In this document: positions 62,465 through 64,000 of the stretch, one piece after another | Layout of the letters: every line of letters starts with the position of its first letter | Position numbering within the stretch: the stretch's first letter is position 1 | DNA from: JAMXLO01 sp036265005 | GTDB taxonomy: Bacteria; Pseudomonadota; Alphaproteobacteria; Acetobacterales; Acetobacteraceae | Direction: 5' to 3' | Length of the DNA stretch: 64,000 bases | NCBI GenBank assembly: GCA_036265005.1 | Contig: DATAPW010000390.1 | Span: 31,880 to 95,879 of the forward strand | Made by a program: the position numbers and the translations under genes | The notes under the pieces: model-generated | Told to the model about the DNA's origin: nothing | What the model saw: only the letters and a program-made list of their open reading frames with translations | The model's database searches: none

Positions 62465-64000
62465 CGCCTGGACGCAGACAAGGCGCTCGATCATCCGCGC
62501 CGCCCTTCGATTGCTCATCGGGCTGATGTTTTTGGCCGGGTGCCTCCAGGCTCGCGCCGAGGACCGATCGGCAGCGGCGGCGCGACAGATCCTGGACGAC
62601 GCGAGGGCAGAGGCGGCACGGGACTGTTCACGGCCAGCCGATGTGCTGGTGCGCGTATTGTGCAACCGGCAGCTTCGCGTCGGATTGCGCACCTATTACC
62701 CGGGATTCTCCGTCCGCGACGCCAGCGGCGGATTTGCCGGCTACGAGGTCGACGTTGCCCGGCACATCGCCGACTTCCTGGGCGTCCGCCTGGTTCCAGT
62801 GGCGGTCGATCCGAAAACCCGCATCCCGCTCGTCGCCAGCCAGGACATCGACCTCGTCATTGCCACCATGGGTCATACTGTCCAGCGCGACGATCAGGTC
62901 ACATTCATTCGGCCGCACTACTACCAATCGCAAACCGTCATCATCGGCCCGACGGATCGGCAGATCACCGGTTGGGATGACCTGACGGCACAGACGGTCT
63001 GTCTGCCGGTGGGCGCCAGCTCCAACATCCTGTTCATCCGCCACCACATCCGTATCCTCACCTTCGATCGTCCGGAGCAATTGCTCGACGCGCTGGCATT
63101 CCACCAGTGCGCTTTCATCGTGCACGACAACACCTTCTTCGCCGGCCTGCTGGCGAATCCACAATGGTCGTCGCACTTCAATGTCAAATTTGGCTTCGCT
63201 CCGCAGCCCTGGGGGATGGCCGTGGCGCGGCGAGGTGCCGCGGCATTCGCATCGCTGCTGACCGACCTCAGCATCGCCTACCATGCCGACGGCGTATTCC
63301 TGGACCTGGCGCGAGCCCACGCACTGGATCAGGTCTTCCTGGCGCAGGAACAGCAACGCTGGTCCTCGCCGGGCTGCATCACCGCAAGTGGCACCGCCGA
63401 TGCATCCTGCCTGATATCGCCGGCCGATGATTCCGATGCGGCCGACACGTCCCGATTTGCCGGGCGCGCGACGTGGCTGGAAGGTGTTGCAAGCCAGTGG
63501 TTCGGCCTGCAGCTCAATCTGTCGCTGTTGCAGCACCAGAGTACCGTAGACCTGCTGCTGGGTGGCATCACCTATTCGCTGGCACTCGTCTCCGGAACAT
63601 TGCTGGCGACCACCGGCTTCGCGCTGGCATTTGCCCGGCTCATGGGATCCGGCCCGCTGGTGGTCCGTCGCGCCGTCGGTGCAGTCACGGCGATCGGGCA
63701 GACCAGCCCGCTGCCGCTGCTGCTGTTCTTCGGCTACGTCGTGGCCGGCGGGTTGACGCAATACACCGGACTGGTGGCGCTGGCGGTCGCCATCCTGGTG
63801 ATCGGCTTCTACAACGGATCAAACGCCGCGCGCGCCATCAACGAGGCGTACCAGGCGGCACAGCAGCGATCTTTCCTGGATGCAGTGTCGGCCGCCGGCA
63901 TCCAGCTTGTCGCATTCCTGATCAATGCGACGAAGGGCAGCCCGGCGGCCGGCATGATCGGCGTGCCTGAATTCCTCAACGTGATGACCGACCTGACCGC
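62433..64000 (+). CDS. Fused solute-binding/permease protein of polar amino-acid ABC type (3' end outside window)
   Basis: The open frame runs off the window at base 64000, giving about 522 residues. A hydrophobic signal (LRLLIGLMFLAGCLQARA) precedes a family 3 binding domain (RQLRVGLRTYYPGFS; GYEVDVARHIADFLG; IDLVIATMGHTVQRDD). A short Cys-containing linker (residues about 320-345) follows, then membrane helices of an ABC permease (LLLGGITYSLALVSG; AIGQTSPLPLLLFFGY) including the Ala-Gly coupling loop region AVSAAGIQLVAFL. The layout is that of GlnP-type fusions. The cysteine count is high for a periplasmic receptor. ATG 62433 overlaps the methyltransferase by 32 bases; a later start near 62511 or 62526 is possible. 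Confidence 0.75.
   Translation, partial: MCRYSRFAAPSAWTQTRRSIIRAALRLLIGLMFLAGCLQARAEDRSAAAARQILDDARAEAARDCSRPADVLVRVLCNRQLRVGLRTYYPGFSVRDASGGFAGYEVDVARHIADFLGVRLVPVAVDPKTRIPLVASQDIDLVIATMGHTVQRDDQVTFIRPHYYQSQTVIIGPTDRQITGWDDLTAQTVCLPVGASSNILFIRHHIRILTFDRPEQLLDALAFHQCAFIVHDNTFFAGLLANPQWSSHFNVKFGFAPQPWGMAVARRGAAAFASLLTDLSIAYHADGVFLDLARAHALDQVFLAQEQQRWSSPGCITASGTADASCLISPADDSDAADTSRFAGRATWLEGVASQWFGLQLNLSLLQHQSTVDLLLGGITYSLALVSGTLLATTGFALAFARLMGSGPLVVRRAVGAVTAIGQTSPLPLLLFFGYVVAGGLTQYTGLVALAVAILVIGFYNGSNAARAINEAYQAAQQRSFLDAVSAAGIQLVAFLINATKGSPAAGMIGVPEFLNVMTDLT

Overview
This window is high-GC, densely coded DNA from an alphaproteobacterium. The TCA genes mdh-sucCD-sucAB-lpd, the DXP-dependent vitamin B6 genes pdxA-pdxJ, and a fliF-fliG-fliH-fliN-flbD-flhA flagellar cluster with a FlbD-type regulator all fit that class. 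A member of Rhodospirillales such as Acetobacteraceae is my best guess, as inference only. I recognised no rRNA, tRNA, CRISPR array, prophage or intact insertion sequence.

Layout. 1-6.3 kb: a bicupin gene cut by the window edge, a thiolase/acyl-CoA ligase pair, and a translationally coupled glutamine-synthetase-like ligase plus Rieske oxygenase. 6.5-6.8 kb: a decayed coiled-coil/membrane gene. 7.0-10.1 kb: mdh, sucC, sucD. 10.2-19.9 kb: unrelated genes (orphan solute-binding protein, TetR regulator, aspzincin-like metalloprotease, DUF2852 protein, cysteine-cluster protein, RND efflux pair) separating sucCD from the rest of the TCA set. 20.3-26.0 kb: sucA, sucB and lpd, which together encode 2-oxoglutarate dehydrogenase. 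26.1-28.3 kb: pdxA, pdxJ and a SnoaL-like gene, overlapping head to tail. 28.3-35.4 kb: a leftward catabolic-looking group (SMP-30 lactonase, solute-binding protein, two tandem amidases, an SDR without the usual Tyr/Lys, a thioesterase). 35.5-37.5 kb: copper genes copC-copD. 37.5-43.6 kb: histidine kinase, M20 amidohydrolase, glgA, glgC, LLM oxidoreductase. 43.7-47.8 kb: acyl-CoA genes (CoA-transferase, enoyl-CoA hydratase, SDR, 3-hydroxyisobutyrate-dehydrogenase-like). 47.8-49.7 kb: OpgC-like acyltransferase with a small secreted SGNH-like partner. 49.8-58.8 kb: the leftward flagellar cluster. 59.0-64.0 kb: a rightward cluster of three unrelated types of solute-binding domain around a HemK-like methyltransferase, running off the window end.

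Several families of short dispersed palindromic repeats sit between genes throughout. Two families are placed unusually: one supplies the TAG stop codon of the gene it follows, and another abuts start codons and seems to supply the purine-rich ribosome-binding region.

The most notable signals are a 6-N7-6 operator dyad at the TetR gene and at the DUF2852 gene, the coupled ligase/Rieske pair, the aspzincin-like protease, the TCA cluster split by about 10 kb, the stop-codon-supplying repeat, and the binding-protein/methyltransferase cluster at the right end. Functions are read from motifs and family knowledge; no database search was possible.
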